From positions 1-44,869 of the forward strand of contig DWYP01000002.1 in assembly GCA_019118605.1 (NCBI GenBank): DNA of 44,869 nucleotides, written 5' to 3'. Source of the DNA: Candidatus Alistipes faecavium (lineage in GTDB: Bacteria; Bacteroidota; Bacteroidia; Bacteroidales; Rikenellaceae). Positions 24,225 to 32,222 of this stretch are shown one piece after another. Below the pieces are notes generated by a model. The model was not told the DNA's origin. It was given only the letters and a program-made list of their open reading frames with translations, and searched no databases. Made by a program: the position numbers and the translations under genes. Positions within the stretch are counted from its first letter, which is position 1; each line of letters opens with the position of its first letter.

Positions 24225-25136
24225 TTATTTCCAGAGGTCGCGCGGGTAGCGGCCCTCGGCGATCATCCGCTCGATGGCGGCCATCAGCGCCGGCTTGTCC
24301 TCCTTGTAGGTCACGCCGTGCCACTGGGCCGCGGAGCGCAGCACGCGCAGCGAGGCCGTACCATCGCCGATCAGCTTGTTGACCATCGTCGGAATGTAGA
24401 ACTCCGCCTTGATGTTGCCCTTGTTGGCCTCGAACCACGTCGTGAAGTACTCCTTCGAGTAGGCGAAAAAGTCGGGAGTGAAGCCGAAGAGGTTCATCGA
24501 AACCGGGGTATCCTCGGCCAGCGGCTCGTCGGCCCCGCCGTCGTGGAAGACGATCTGACCCGAGGGCATGCGCTCGATCTGCGTGCGCTCGACCATCGAG
24601 GTGAGGTTCCCCTCCGCATCCACGCCGCACACGCCGCGCGATACGGTGCCGTTCTCCGAAAGCGTCTTGTTCAGGTCGTAGGCTACCATGCAGTAGCGGT
24701 TCTTCGAATCCCCGAGCTGCGAAAGGTACGCACCGATGGTCTGGTAGGCCTCCGCACCGTAGAAGTCGTCGGCATTGATCACCGCAAAGGGCTCGTGAAC
24801 GGCCTCCGCAGCCATCATCACGGCATGGTTCGTGCCCCATGGCTTCACACGGTCGGCAGGAACCGTCAGCCCCCCGGGAAGGTAGTCCAGCTCCTGGAAG
24901 ACGAAATCCACGGCGATGCGCCCGCCGAAACGCTCCGAGGAGAACACTTCGCGGAATTCCTTGGCGAACGAATGGCGGATGACGAAAACCACCTTGCCGA
25001 AACCGGCGCGGATGGCGTCATAGACCGAATAGTCGATGATCGCCTCGTTGTTCGGACCTACGCCGTCCATCTGCTTGAGCGACCCGTAGCGGGATCCCAT
25101 GCCCGCGGCGAGTACCAATAATGTGGGTTTTACCAT
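24225..25136 (-). CDS. Sugar-phosphate nucleotidyltransferase family protein
   Basis: A 303-residue member of the NTP_transferase superfamily, which activates sugar phosphates or related compounds with an NTP. The nucleotide-binding signature LAAGMGSRYGSLKQ occupies residues 9-22, the metal-binding NADDF lies near residue 122, and FQELDYLPGG is in the middle. The central domain is Rossmann-like; there is no C-terminal left-handed beta-helix, so it is not a GlmU/GlgC type bifunctional form. The substrate is not determined by what I see. It has a well-formed divergent promoter, shared region with the M23-like operon, and precedes the GH13 gene. Confidence 0.82.
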   Translation of the reverse strand: MVKPTLLVLAAGMGSRYGSLKQMDGVGPNNEAIIDYSVYDAIRAGFGKVVFVIRHSFAKEFREVFSSERFGGRIAVDFVFQELDYLPGGLTVPADRVKPWGTNHAVMMAAEAVHEPFAVINADDFYGAEAYQTIGAYLSQLGDSKNRYCMVAYDLNKTLSENGTVSRGVCGVDAEGNLTSMVERTQIERMPSGQIVFHDGGADEPLAEDTPVSMNLFGFTPDFFAYSKEYFTTWFEANKGNIKAEFYIPTMVNKLIGDGTASLRVLRSAAQWHGVTYKEDKPALMAAIERMIAEGRYPRDLWK

Positions 25137-25170
25137 AATATATTGTTTTCTGGCTTGGCTGAAGTTCCCA

Positions 25171-25201
25171 CAAAGGTAAAAAATTAACCCGGAACCGCAA
25201 A
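25171..25201 (-). promoter_or_regulatory. Promoter of the nucleotidyltransferase gene
   Basis: On the minus strand TACCTTTG (25178-25171) fits the -7 consensus and TTTG (25201-25198) lies exactly 19 bases upstream, the ideal Bacteroidota -33/-7 arrangement. It is divergent to the plus-strand element at 25220-25227. Confidence 0.75.
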
Positions 25202-25219
25202 AGTTTTCTGCAAAATTGG

Positions 25220-25227
25220 CTATCTTT
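25220..25227 (+). promoter_or_regulatory. -7 element of the M23-dxr-rseP operon
   Basis: TATCTTTG, a perfect match, ends 37 bases before the ATG at 25265. The two divergent -7 elements are about 42 bases apart, so RNA polymerase binding at the two promoters must overlap. Confidence 0.65.
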
Positions 25228-25264
25228 GTCCGAACGCAACGACTGAAAACGCCACGTACATACG

Positions 25265-26134
25265 ATGAAGTTCCTGAAATCCCTGCGAAGCTGGTGGCAC
25301 GGATTCTTCCGAAAACGCCGGTTCAACATGCTCAACGCCACGGACAACTCCGAAGAGTGGCACATGCATATCTCCCCGGCGAGCATCTTCGCCGGACTCG
25401 TGGCATTCCTCCTGCTGCTCTTCATCCTCACACTCTCGCTCGTAGCGTACACCCCCGTGCTCGAGTTCCTCCCCGGTTACCGCACCGAAGCCGACCGCTC
25501 GCGCGAAAGCCTCATCCAGAACATCATCCGGCTCGACTCGATGGAGCGCATGATGAACGACATGCTCACATACAACGAGAACATCGCTCAGATCATGGAG
25601 GGAAACACCCCCGTGGTCCGCATTCTGGCTTCGTCCGACTCCTCGCGCATCAGCAAGGTCCTCGTCGTACCCTCGAGGGAGGACTCCCTGCTCCGCGCAC
25701 AGATGGAGGGCGACGGCCCATACTCCGTGACGGGCCGCACTGAAGCGGCGCGAAAAAGAGTCCGCGAAGCCATCGAACTCGCAAAGCCCGTCGAAGGGAT
25801 CATCACCGAGCGTTTCGACATCAAGCAGGGAAACCTCGGAGTGAAACTCGCCGCTACGGCCGCAGACCCCGTCGCCGCCATCGACAACGGAACCGTCGTC
25901 CAGAGCCTCTGGACGCCCGAAACGGGATACATCATCGTCATCCAGCACGCCGCGAACATGCTCTCGGTCTACAAGAACCTCTCCCAGGCACTCGTGGCGC
26001 CCGGACAGACCATCCGATCCGGAGAGCTCATCGGATACAACGCCGAAGTCGTGAACGGGGAGGTGAAACTCTTCGAATTCCAGCTCTGGAACAACGGTAA
26101 ACCCGTCAATCCCGAAGAATACATCGTTTTCTGA
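25265..26134 (+). CDS. LytM/M23-like protein lacking metal ligands, membrane anchored
   Basis: A 289-residue protein with one membrane segment (about 37-63), a periplasmic helical stretch (about 75-110) and a C-terminal LytM-fold domain (about 175-289). M23 peptidases normally bind zinc through HxxxD, a HL pair and HxH. Here the first motif reads NLGVKLA, the second YKNLSQ and the third LFEFQLW, so all usual His/Asp ligands are absent. It is thus probably not a peptidase but could activate an amidase as EnvC- and NlpD-type proteins do (known family behaviour; application here is inference). The start at 25265 lies downstream of a perfect -7 element. It is followed 19 bases later by dxr. Confidence 0.8.
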   Translation: MKFLKSLRSWWHGFFRKRRFNMLNATDNSEEWHMHISPASIFAGLVAFLLLLFILTLSLVAYTPVLEFLPGYRTEADRSRESLIQNIIRLDSMERMMNDMLTYNENIAQIMEGNTPVVRILASSDSSRISKVLVVPSREDSLLRAQMEGDGPYSVTGRTEAARKRVREAIELAKPVEGIITERFDIKQGNLGVKLAATAADPVAAIDNGTVVQSLWTPETGYIIVIQHAANMLSVYKNLSQALVAPGQTIRSGELIGYNAEVVNGEVKLFEFQLWNNGKPVNPEEYIVF

Positions 26135-26153
26135 GTCCCCCGATCCCGCAACC

Positions 26154-27305
26154 ATGAGACAGCGATTAGCCATACTGGGTTCGACAGGCTCCATCGGCCA
26201 GCAGACGCTCGACATCGCGCGCGAGAACCCCGAACGTTTCGAAGTCCGTCTGCTTACGGCGCACCGCAACTGGAAGGAGCTCGCACACCAGGCCCGCGAG
26301 CACGACGCCGCAACGGTCGTCATCGCCGACAAACGCTTCTTCGGGCCCTTATGCGACGCCCTCGCGGATACCGATACGAAGGTCTTCGCCGGAGAAGAGG
26401 CCGTTGCGCAGGCCGCCGCGGCCGGAGACATCGACGTGGTGGTAAATGCGCTGGTCGGATATGCGGGGCTCGCTCCCACGGTGGCCGCCATCGAGGCCGG
26501 AAAGAAGCTCGCGCTGGCAAACAAGGAGTCGCTCGTCGTGGGCGGGGCCTATGTCATGCCCCTGGCCATGAAGCGCCGCGTGCCCATCCTCCCGATCGAT
26601 TCCGAGCATTCGGCAATCTTCCAGTGCCTGGTCGGCGAGCAGTCCCCCGTGCGGAGGCTCATCATCACATGCAGCGGAGGATCGTTCCGCGACCTCCCCG
26701 CAGAACGCCTCGCAGAGGTCACCGTCGAGCAGGCTCTCCACCACCCCCAGTGGACGATGGGTGCCAAGATCACCATCGACTCCTCGACGCTCGTCAACAA
26801 GGGTTTCGAGGTCATTGAGGCCCACTGGCTCTTCGGAACACCCGCCGAGCGCATATCGGTCATCATGCACCCCCAGTCGATCGTCCACTCGATGGTCGAG
26901 TTCGAGGACGGGGCGATCAAGGCCCAGCTCGGAACACCCGACATGCGCATGCCGATCAGCCTCGCGCTGATGTATCCCCAGCGGGCGAACCGGCCCTCCG
27001 AACGCTTCAGCTTCTCGGAGCACCCCCAGCTCACATTCGCGGAGGTCGACCGCGTGAAATACCCCGCGCTCGACATCGCCTACGACTGCCTCCGACAAGG
27101 AGGCACCGCTGCCTGCACGATGAACGGCGCAAACGAGGTCGCCGTCGCGGCATTCCTCGCGCGCAGGTGCCCCTGGCTCGATATCGTAAAAACCATCCGA
27201 TACGCCCTGCAGCATGCGGATTTCGCACCGCAGCCCGGCCTCGACGAATTCGCCCGGGCCGACGCCGAAGCCCGCCGTCTGGCCGCAGAGTATCTCAAAC
27301 TGTAA
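26154..27305 (+). CDS. dxr: 1-deoxy-D-xylulose 5-phosphate reductoisomerase
   Basis: Second step of the MEP isoprenoid pathway: rearranges and reduces DXP to MEP with NADPH and a divalent metal. The 383 residues begin with the NADPH-binding GSTGSIGQQTL motif (9-19), contain NALVGYAGL and LANKESLVVGG, the metal site IDSEHSAIFQ, and the substrate region SSTLVNKGFEVIEAHWLF and MHPQSIVHSMVEF. The C-terminal helical domain has NGANEVAV. Full length. It lies in a plus-strand operon between the M23-like gene and rseP; dxr-rseP adjacency is common in many bacteria. Confidence 0.97.
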   Translation: MRQRLAILGSTGSIGQQTLDIARENPERFEVRLLTAHRNWKELAHQAREHDAATVVIADKRFFGPLCDALADTDTKVFAGEEAVAQAAAAGDIDVVVNALVGYAGLAPTVAAIEAGKKLALANKESLVVGGAYVMPLAMKRRVPILPIDSEHSAIFQCLVGEQSPVRRLIITCSGGSFRDLPAERLAEVTVEQALHHPQWTMGAKITIDSSTLVNKGFEVIEAHWLFGTPAERISVIMHPQSIVHSMVEFEDGAIKAQLGTPDMRMPISLALMYPQRANRPSERFSFSEHPQLTFAEVDRVKYPALDIAYDCLRQGGTAACTMNGANEVAVAAFLARRCPWLDIVKTIRYALQHADFAPQPGLDEFARADAEARRLAAEYLKL

Positions 27306-27320
27306 CACAACTCTCAAAAA

Positions 27321-28649
27321 ATGGACATCCTGATCAAAATCTGCCAGTTCTTCCTCTGCTTCACCATTCTCATAGGCATTCACGAACTGGGACACTTCCT
27401 CATGGCCCGGGTCTTCAGGATCCGCGTCGAGAAGTTCTATATCTTCTTCGATCCCTGGTTCTCGATCTTCAAGTTCCGGCGGGGACACACCGAATACGGA
27501 CTGGGGTGGCTCCCGCTGGGTGGATACTGCAAGATCGCCGGAATGATCGACGAATCGATGGACAAGGAGTACCAGAACCGCGAACCCCAGCCGTGGGAGT
27601 TCCGATCGAAACCCGCATGGAAACGATTCCTCGTGATGATCGCCGGCGTGGTGATGAACGTCCTGCTCGCCGTGGGCATCTACATCGGCATCTGCTACGC
27701 CTGGGGCGACGCCTACTTCTCGAACCAGGATGCAAAGTGGGGCTACAACTTCAACGAGGCGGCGCATGAGCTCGGGTTCCGGGACGGGGACCGTTTCGTG
27801 ACGATCGACGGCGAGGAGGTGGACAATGTCTCGGAGATCCTCAACGCACTGATTATCACCGAAGGGGACCGTACGGTGGTCGTCGAGCGCGACGGACGGC
27901 AGGTGACACTCACCCTGCCCCTCGAGGAGCTGATCGCCATGCGCCGCGAAAAGGGGTACGAGAATTTCATCTCGCTGCCCCAGCCCTTTGTCATCGACAG
28001 CGTCGCGGCGCCCGGCGCCGCCGCGCTCCACAAGGGAGACGAAATCGTCGGCATCGCGAGCCGCCGCACGGGAGACAGCTGCGAAAACATGGATTACAAC
28101 GACTACCGCGCCTATCTCGAGCTGCATGCCGGAGACACCGTGACGCTTGCCGTCCTGCGCGGCGGCAGCCGGATGTCGCTCGACGTCCCCGTCTCCGAAG
28201 AGGGTAAGCTCGGGGTCATCCGTGCGGCATACCCCCTCCGCACCCGGCAATATTCATTCTGGGAGGCGATCCCCGCGGGCATCCGCAAGACCGGCGAGGT
28301 CATCTCCTCCTACTGGGAGCAGCTGAAGATGATCGTGCAGCCCAAGACCAAGATGTACGAGGAGCTCGGAGGATTCATCGCCATCGGCAGCATCTTCCCC
28401 TCGACGTGGGACTGGCAGGACTTCTGGATGAAGACCGCCTTCCTGTCGATCATCCTCGCCGTGATGAACATCCTCCCCATCCCGGGGCTCGACGGCGGGC
28501 ATGCCATCTTCACCTTCTGGGAGATGATTACGCGCCGCAAGGTGAGCGACAAGGTCCTCGAGACAGCACAGTACGTCGGGCTGATCATCATCCTCTTCCT
28601 GCTGCTCTACGCCAACGGAAACGACATTTACCGGTTCTTCATCAAATAA
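27321..28649 (+). CDS. rseP: RIP metalloprotease RseP (site-2 protease)
   Basis: Inner-membrane zinc protease that cleaves anti-sigma factors and remnant signal peptides within the membrane. The 442 residues contain the zinc site HELGH (H21, E22, H25) in the first membrane segment and the third ligand in LDGGH (D391) near the C-terminus; two PDZ-like domains lie in the periplasmic middle (about 145-215 and 220-300), and there are four membrane segments. The gene starts 15 bases after dxr and is followed 9 bases later by the acetyltransferase. Confidence 0.96.
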   Translation: MDILIKICQFFLCFTILIGIHELGHFLMARVFRIRVEKFYIFFDPWFSIFKFRRGHTEYGLGWLPLGGYCKIAGMIDESMDKEYQNREPQPWEFRSKPAWKRFLVMIAGVVMNVLLAVGIYIGICYAWGDAYFSNQDAKWGYNFNEAAHELGFRDGDRFVTIDGEEVDNVSEILNALIITEGDRTVVVERDGRQVTLTLPLEELIAMRREKGYENFISLPQPFVIDSVAAPGAAALHKGDEIVGIASRRTGDSCENMDYNDYRAYLELHAGDTVTLAVLRGGSRMSLDVPVSEEGKLGVIRAAYPLRTRQYSFWEAIPAGIRKTGEVISSYWEQLKMIVQPKTKMYEELGGFIAIGSIFPSTWDWQDFWMKTAFLSIILAVMNILPIPGLDGGHAIFTFWEMITRRKVSDKVLETAQYVGLIIILFLLLYANGNDIYRFFIK

Positions 28650-28658
28650 CGACGCACG

Positions 28659-29225
28659 ATGACCGAAGTGGAAAAAATGCTGGCCGGAGAGCTCTATGAC
28701 TACAGCGACCCCGAGGCCCTGGAGCTGAATATCCGCGCCCACGAGCGCATCGAGCGGCTCAACTCGACCCCCTACCGGCAGCAGGAGGCCTATCGCGAGG
28801 CCCTGCGGGAGCTCATCCCCGGGTTTCCCGACTCGAGCTTCGTGATCGCGCCCTTTTTCTGCGACTTCGGCTTCCGCACGAAGGTCGGAGAGCATGTGGT
28901 CATCAACTACAACTGCACGTTCCTCGACGGAGGAGGCATCTCGATCGGCGACCACACGCTCATAGGGCCCAACTGCCAGCTCCTCACGCCCCACCACCCC
29001 GTCGACTACCTCGAGCGCCGCAAGCCGGTCGAAACCGGGAAACCCATCCGCATCGGCGACGACTGCTGGCTCGGGGGCGGCGTCACGGTATGCCCCGGGG
29101 TGACGATCGGAGACCGCTGCATCATCGCCGCGGGAAGCGTCGTCGTGCACGACATCCCCGACGACTCGCTCGCGGCAGGAAATCCCGCCGTCGTAAAACG
29201 CAAACTCAACGACCATGAACGCTGA
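28659..29225 (+). CDS. Maltose/galactoside-type sugar O-acetyltransferase
   Basis: A 188-residue hexapeptide-repeat acetyltransferase of the Maa/LacA family, using acetyl-CoA to modify a sugar hydroxyl. The N-terminal cap (MTEVEKMLAGELYDYSDPE) is diagnostic of the family; the left-handed beta-helix contains NCTFLDGGGISIGDHTLIGP and the catalytic-histidine region LTPHHPVDY, then DDCWLGGGVTVCPGVTIG. It overlaps the next gene by 11 bases. Real substrate unknown; Maa-type enzymes accept glucosyl sugars. Confidence 0.92.
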   Translation: MTEVEKMLAGELYDYSDPEALELNIRAHERIERLNSTPYRQQEAYREALRELIPGFPDSSFVIAPFFCDFGFRTKVGEHVVINYNCTFLDGGGISIGDHTLIGPNCQLLTPHHPVDYLERRKPVETGKPIRIGDDCWLGGGVTVCPGVTIGDRCIIAAGSVVVHDIPDDSLAAGNPAVVKRKLNDHER

Positions 29226-29847
29226 AAAGATCCTTGCCTGCGCAGCCGCCCTGCGCCGCCACCATTTCGATGTCGAGACCGTGCGCGACACCGCCGAGGC
29301 GTTTGACGTCATCCGGGCCGCCGTGGAGGCCGCCGCGCCGAAAATCGTATCGTTCGGAGACTCGATGTCGATGCGGGCGACCGGAATCATCGAGTGGCTC
29401 CGGGAAAACCCCGGGCTCACGCTCCTCGACGGGTTCGACGCCTCGATGCCCCGCCCCGAACGGCTCGAAATACGCCGCCGGGCCCTGATGTCGGATCTCT
29501 TCATCACGGGAGTGAATGCCGTCACGGAGCAGGGAACGCTCCACTGGCTCGACATGGTCGGAAACCGCATCGCCCCGGTGGCCTTCGGGCCGAGGAAGGT
29601 GATCCTCGTGGCCGGGCGCAACAAGATCGTCGCAGACCGCGAAGAGGCCGAGGAGCGCATCCGACGCATCGCCGCGCCGCAGAATATCGCGCGCCATCCC
29701 GGATTCCGCACCCCCTGTGCCAAGACCGGCGTCTGCATGGACTGCAACTCCCCCGACCGCATCTGCAACACCCGCATGGAGATGCTGCGATGCCATCCCG
29801 ACGGGCGCATCCTCGTGGTGCTGGTCGATCAGGAGCTGGGGCTTTGA
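29215..29847 (+). CDS. LUD domain protein (lactate utilisation YkgG/LutC-like)
   Basis: A 210-residue LUD-domain protein. The fold shows the family motifs ADIG-like SFGDSMSMRATGIIEWL (about 42-60), SDLFITGVNAVTEQGTLHWLDMVGNR, and VILVAGRNKIV, then a Cys-rich C-terminal stretch CAKTGVCMDCNSPDRICN (about 167-184). Relatives in lut operons serve lactate oxidation, but neither LutA nor LutB is near, and stand-alone copies of this type are of unknown role. It overlaps the acetyltransferase by 11 bases, so the two are translationally coupled. Confidence 0.85.
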   Translation: MNAEKILACAAALRRHHFDVETVRDTAEAFDVIRAAVEAAAPKIVSFGDSMSMRATGIIEWLRENPGLTLLDGFDASMPRPERLEIRRRALMSDLFITGVNAVTEQGTLHWLDMVGNRIAPVAFGPRKVILVAGRNKIVADREEAEERIRRIAAPQNIARHPGFRTPCAKTGVCMDCNSPDRICNTRMEMLRCHPDGRILVVLVDQELGL

Positions 29848-29864
29848 AAAAAAACGGTACGCGC

Positions 29865-30629
29865 ATGAAACGATACGCTTATTTGCTTTGGGCCCTGCTG
29901 CCGCTCCTCGCGGCGGCCTGCGGCGACGACTCGGAGGTTTTCTACTCGGTAAGCTACCCTGTCGTGCGCGTCGAAGCCTCGGTCAAGGGGCCGCAGGCAG
30001 AGACGCCCGGTGAAGACGATACGACCGGCGGCGAGGATGATACGACCGGCGGCGAAGGGTCGGACGGAACGGGAACGGACGAGACAGGAACAGGAACGGA
30101 CGGAACGGGAACGGACGGAACAGGGACAGGAACGAACGGAACAGGGACAGGAACGAACGGAACGGGTTCGATTCCCGTCGGGACTACCAATGGGGCGGAA
30201 ACCGGTTCGGACGGAACGGAATCGGACGGAACGGGAACGGGAACGGGCACGGATTCGGGAACGGAGGAGCCTGTCGGAAATCCCCTCTATGACCAGATTG
30301 CCGCAGAGATCGTCGCTCAGGCGCCCGTAAAGGCCGGAGGCAGCTACCGCCTCGACTTCTCGAAGTACAACCGCGGGCGCGCTCCGATCGACACGGCATC
30401 CGACGCCGGGCAGGTGGTCGGAATCTTCATCAAGGAGCCCGGGGCCGACAAGATCCGCTTCTACTTCCTCGAGCAGGACTACATCTGCAGCATCTCGTCG
30501 TACAAGGACGAAAAGGGCCGCGACATGACCCGCTTCACCGTCGACCTCACGGCCGAGTATCAGGAACGCTATCCCGACGCGGGCATCACCGAGGCCCTGC
30601 GCGTGGAATACACCTCGACTCCCTATTGA
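29865..30629 (+). CDS. Lipoprotein with Gly-Thr-Asp repeat linker
   Basis: Unrecognised lipoprotein of 254 residues. The start ATG at 29865 gives a signal peptide with the lipobox LLAAAC (Cys20 lipidated); the frame is open upstream across the LUD gene but that is out-of-frame shadow. Residues about 45-140 are a low-complexity linker of Gly, Thr, Asp and Asn (for example GEDDTTGGEDDTTGGEG and GTGTGTNGTGTGTN), followed by a folded C-terminal domain (about 145-254; YDQIAAEIVAQAPVKAGGSYRLDF ... RFTVDLTAEY) that resembles nothing I can name. Asp directly after Cys in the mature protein, +2 Gly-Asp, fits surface or outer-membrane sorting, which is uncertain. It sits between the LUD gene (17 bases) and radA (49 bases). 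Confidence 0.75.
   Translation: MKRYAYLLWALLPLLAAACGDDSEVFYSVSYPVVRVEASVKGPQAETPGEDDTTGGEDDTTGGEGSDGTGTDETGTGTDGTGTDGTGTGTNGTGTGTNGTGSIPVGTTNGAETGSDGTESDGTGTGTGTDSGTEEPVGNPLYDQIAAEIVAQAPVKAGGSYRLDFSKYNRGRAPIDTASDAGQVVGIFIKEPGADKIRFYFLEQDYICSISSYKDEKGRDMTRFTVDLTAEYQERYPDAGITEALRVEYTSTPY
30014..30260 (+). repeat. In-frame repeat encoding the lipoprotein linker
   Basis: Tandem degenerate repeats. Two adjacent 21-bp units encode EDDTTGG twice, and further right two nearly perfect 21-bp units encode GTGTGTN twice, with 6-bp GGAACG/GGAACA words between them. All units are multiples of three, so the linker can change length without frame loss. Confidence 0.8.
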
Positions 30630-30678
30630 CGCGGGGCGCGGGAGAACGCCCGCCGTCGCATAAAAACACCCTCCCCCC

Positions 30679-32046
30679 ATGGCAAAGATCAAAAAGGCAT
30701 ACTTCTGCAAAAACTGCGGATTCGAAGCCCCCAAATGGCTGGGCAAATGCCCTTCGTGCGGCGAGTGGAACTCCTTCACCGAAGAGGTCATCGCCCGCGA
30801 AAGCGGCTCGGTTCCGGCCGCCGTGGCCGGATCGCTCCCCACGACCCGCCCCCAGCGAGTCCGCGAAATCCGCGAAAGCGAACACCGCCGCATCGACCTC
30901 GGGTCGCCCGAGGTCAACCGCGTGCTCGGAGGCGGCATGGTTCCAGGGTCGCTCATCCTGCTCGGTGGCGAGCCCGGAATCGGAAAATCAACCCTCTCGC
31001 TGCAGATCGCCCTGGCGGAAAACGGCCTGAAGGTACTCTACGTCTCGGGCGAGGAGTCCGCCGAGCAGATCAAGATGCGCGCACAGCGCATCGGAATCGG
31101 CAACGAGGAGTGCCTCATTTACCCCGAGACGCTGCTCGAGAACATCGTCGCGCAGATCAACGAGCTGAAGCCCGACCTGGCGGTCATCGACTCCATACAG
31201 ACCATCTACACCGAACTGCTCGACTCCTCGGCAGGAAGCGTCTCGCAGATCCGCGAGTGCGCCGCCACGCTGCTCCGGTACGCCAAGTCGACGGGCACCT
31301 CGATCATCCTCATCGGACACATCACCAAGGACGGTACCATCGCCGGGCCCAAGATCCTCGAGCACATCGTCGACGTCGTGCTCCAGTTCGAGGGCGACAG
31401 CAACCACATCTACCGCATCCTGCGCGGAATCAAGAACCGATTCGGCGCAACGTTCGAAATCGGAGTCTTCGAGATGCTCGACGCCGGGCTGCGCGGCGTC
31501 GACAACCCCTCGGAAATACTCCTCACGCACTACGAGGAGCCCCTGTCGGGAATTGCCGTGGGAGCCTCGGCTGACGGAATACGCCCCTATCTGATCGAGG
31601 TGCAGGCCCTGGTGAGCGGCGCGGCGTACGGCACCCCGCAGCGTTCGACGACCGGATACGACGCCCGCCGCATGAACATGCTCCTGGCCGTGCTCGAAAA
31701 ACGCGTAGGAATGAAGATGTTCCAGAAGGATGTCTTCCTGAACTTCGCGGGGGGATTCAAGGTCGCAGACCCCGGGCTGGATCTCGCGGTCGTCGCGGCG
31801 GTCATCTCCTCCTACTACGACCGCCCCGTGGGCGAAGGCATCTGCTGCGCCGGGGAGGTGGGCCTTTCGGGAGAGGTGCGGCCGGCACCGCGCACCGAGC
31901 AGCGCATCAGCGAGGCCGCACGCCTCGGATTCCGGCGCATCATCGTCTCGGGCTATCTCGCAAAGGGCACCAAGCGGCCCAAGGGGATTGAGATCGTGAC
32001 GATCAACAGCGTCGACCAGCTCCCCCGGGCGCTCTTTGTCGAGTAG
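30679..32046 (+). CDS. radA: DNA repair protein RadA
   Basis: RecA-related ATPase that promotes branch migration in recombination repair. The 455 residues start with a C4 zinc finger (C10, C13, C24, C27), followed by a RecA-like core with Walker A GGEPGIGKST (about 96-105), the RadA-specific KNRFG motif at 252-256, and a C-terminal Lon-protease-like domain (about 285-455; NFAGGFKVADPGLDLAV, GEVGLSGEVRP). It is the last gene of the plus-strand operon; a perfect palindrome that can terminate transcription lies downstream. Confidence 0.97.
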   Translation: MAKIKKAYFCKNCGFEAPKWLGKCPSCGEWNSFTEEVIARESGSVPAAVAGSLPTTRPQRVREIRESEHRRIDLGSPEVNRVLGGGMVPGSLILLGGEPGIGKSTLSLQIALAENGLKVLYVSGEESAEQIKMRAQRIGIGNEECLIYPETLLENIVAQINELKPDLAVIDSIQTIYTELLDSSAGSVSQIRECAATLLRYAKSTGTSIILIGHITKDGTIAGPKILEHIVDVVLQFEGDSNHIYRILRGIKNRFGATFEIGVFEMLDAGLRGVDNPSEILLTHYEEPLSGIAVGASADGIRPYLIEVQALVSGAAYGTPQRSTTGYDARRMNMLLAVLEKRVGMKMFQKDVFLNFAGGFKVADPGLDLAVVAAVISSYYDRPVGEGICCAGEVGLSGEVRPAPRTEQRISEAARLGFRRIIVSGYLAKGTKRPKGIEIVTINSVDQLPRALFVE

Positions 32047-32049
32047 CCG

Positions 32050-32154
32050 GCGGAAGGGCTCCGAAGCGGGGAATTGTCTCCGCAGGGGTACGGAAGGATC
32101 GGAGCGATCGGAAGCCCGGAGCAATCGAAGTCGAAAGGCCCGGAAGGAACGGAA
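32050..32154. repeat. Purine-rich degenerate repeat after radA
   Basis: Short GGAAGG/CGGAGC/ATCGGA-type words recur between the radA stop and the palindrome (for example ACGGAAGGATCGGAGCGATC). The periodicity is much weaker than in the other arrays and no unit length is secure. Confidence 0.35.
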
Positions 32155-32206
32155 CACGAAAGAAACATCCCTCCCGACAATTGTCGGGAGGGATGTTTCT
32201 TTCGTG
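32155..32206. terminator. 52-bp perfect palindrome, bidirectional terminator
   Basis: Bases 32155-32206 are a perfect inverted repeat with 26-bp arms and no spacer; the centre is CCGACAATTGTCGG and the ends are CACGAAAGAAAC and GTTTCTTTCG TG. It lies between the convergent genes radA (+) and the AlkD-like gene (-). The T-rich outer arms can provide the T-run for either strand. Confidence 0.8.
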
Positions 32207-32222
32207 CGGGCAAGAGCCTGAG

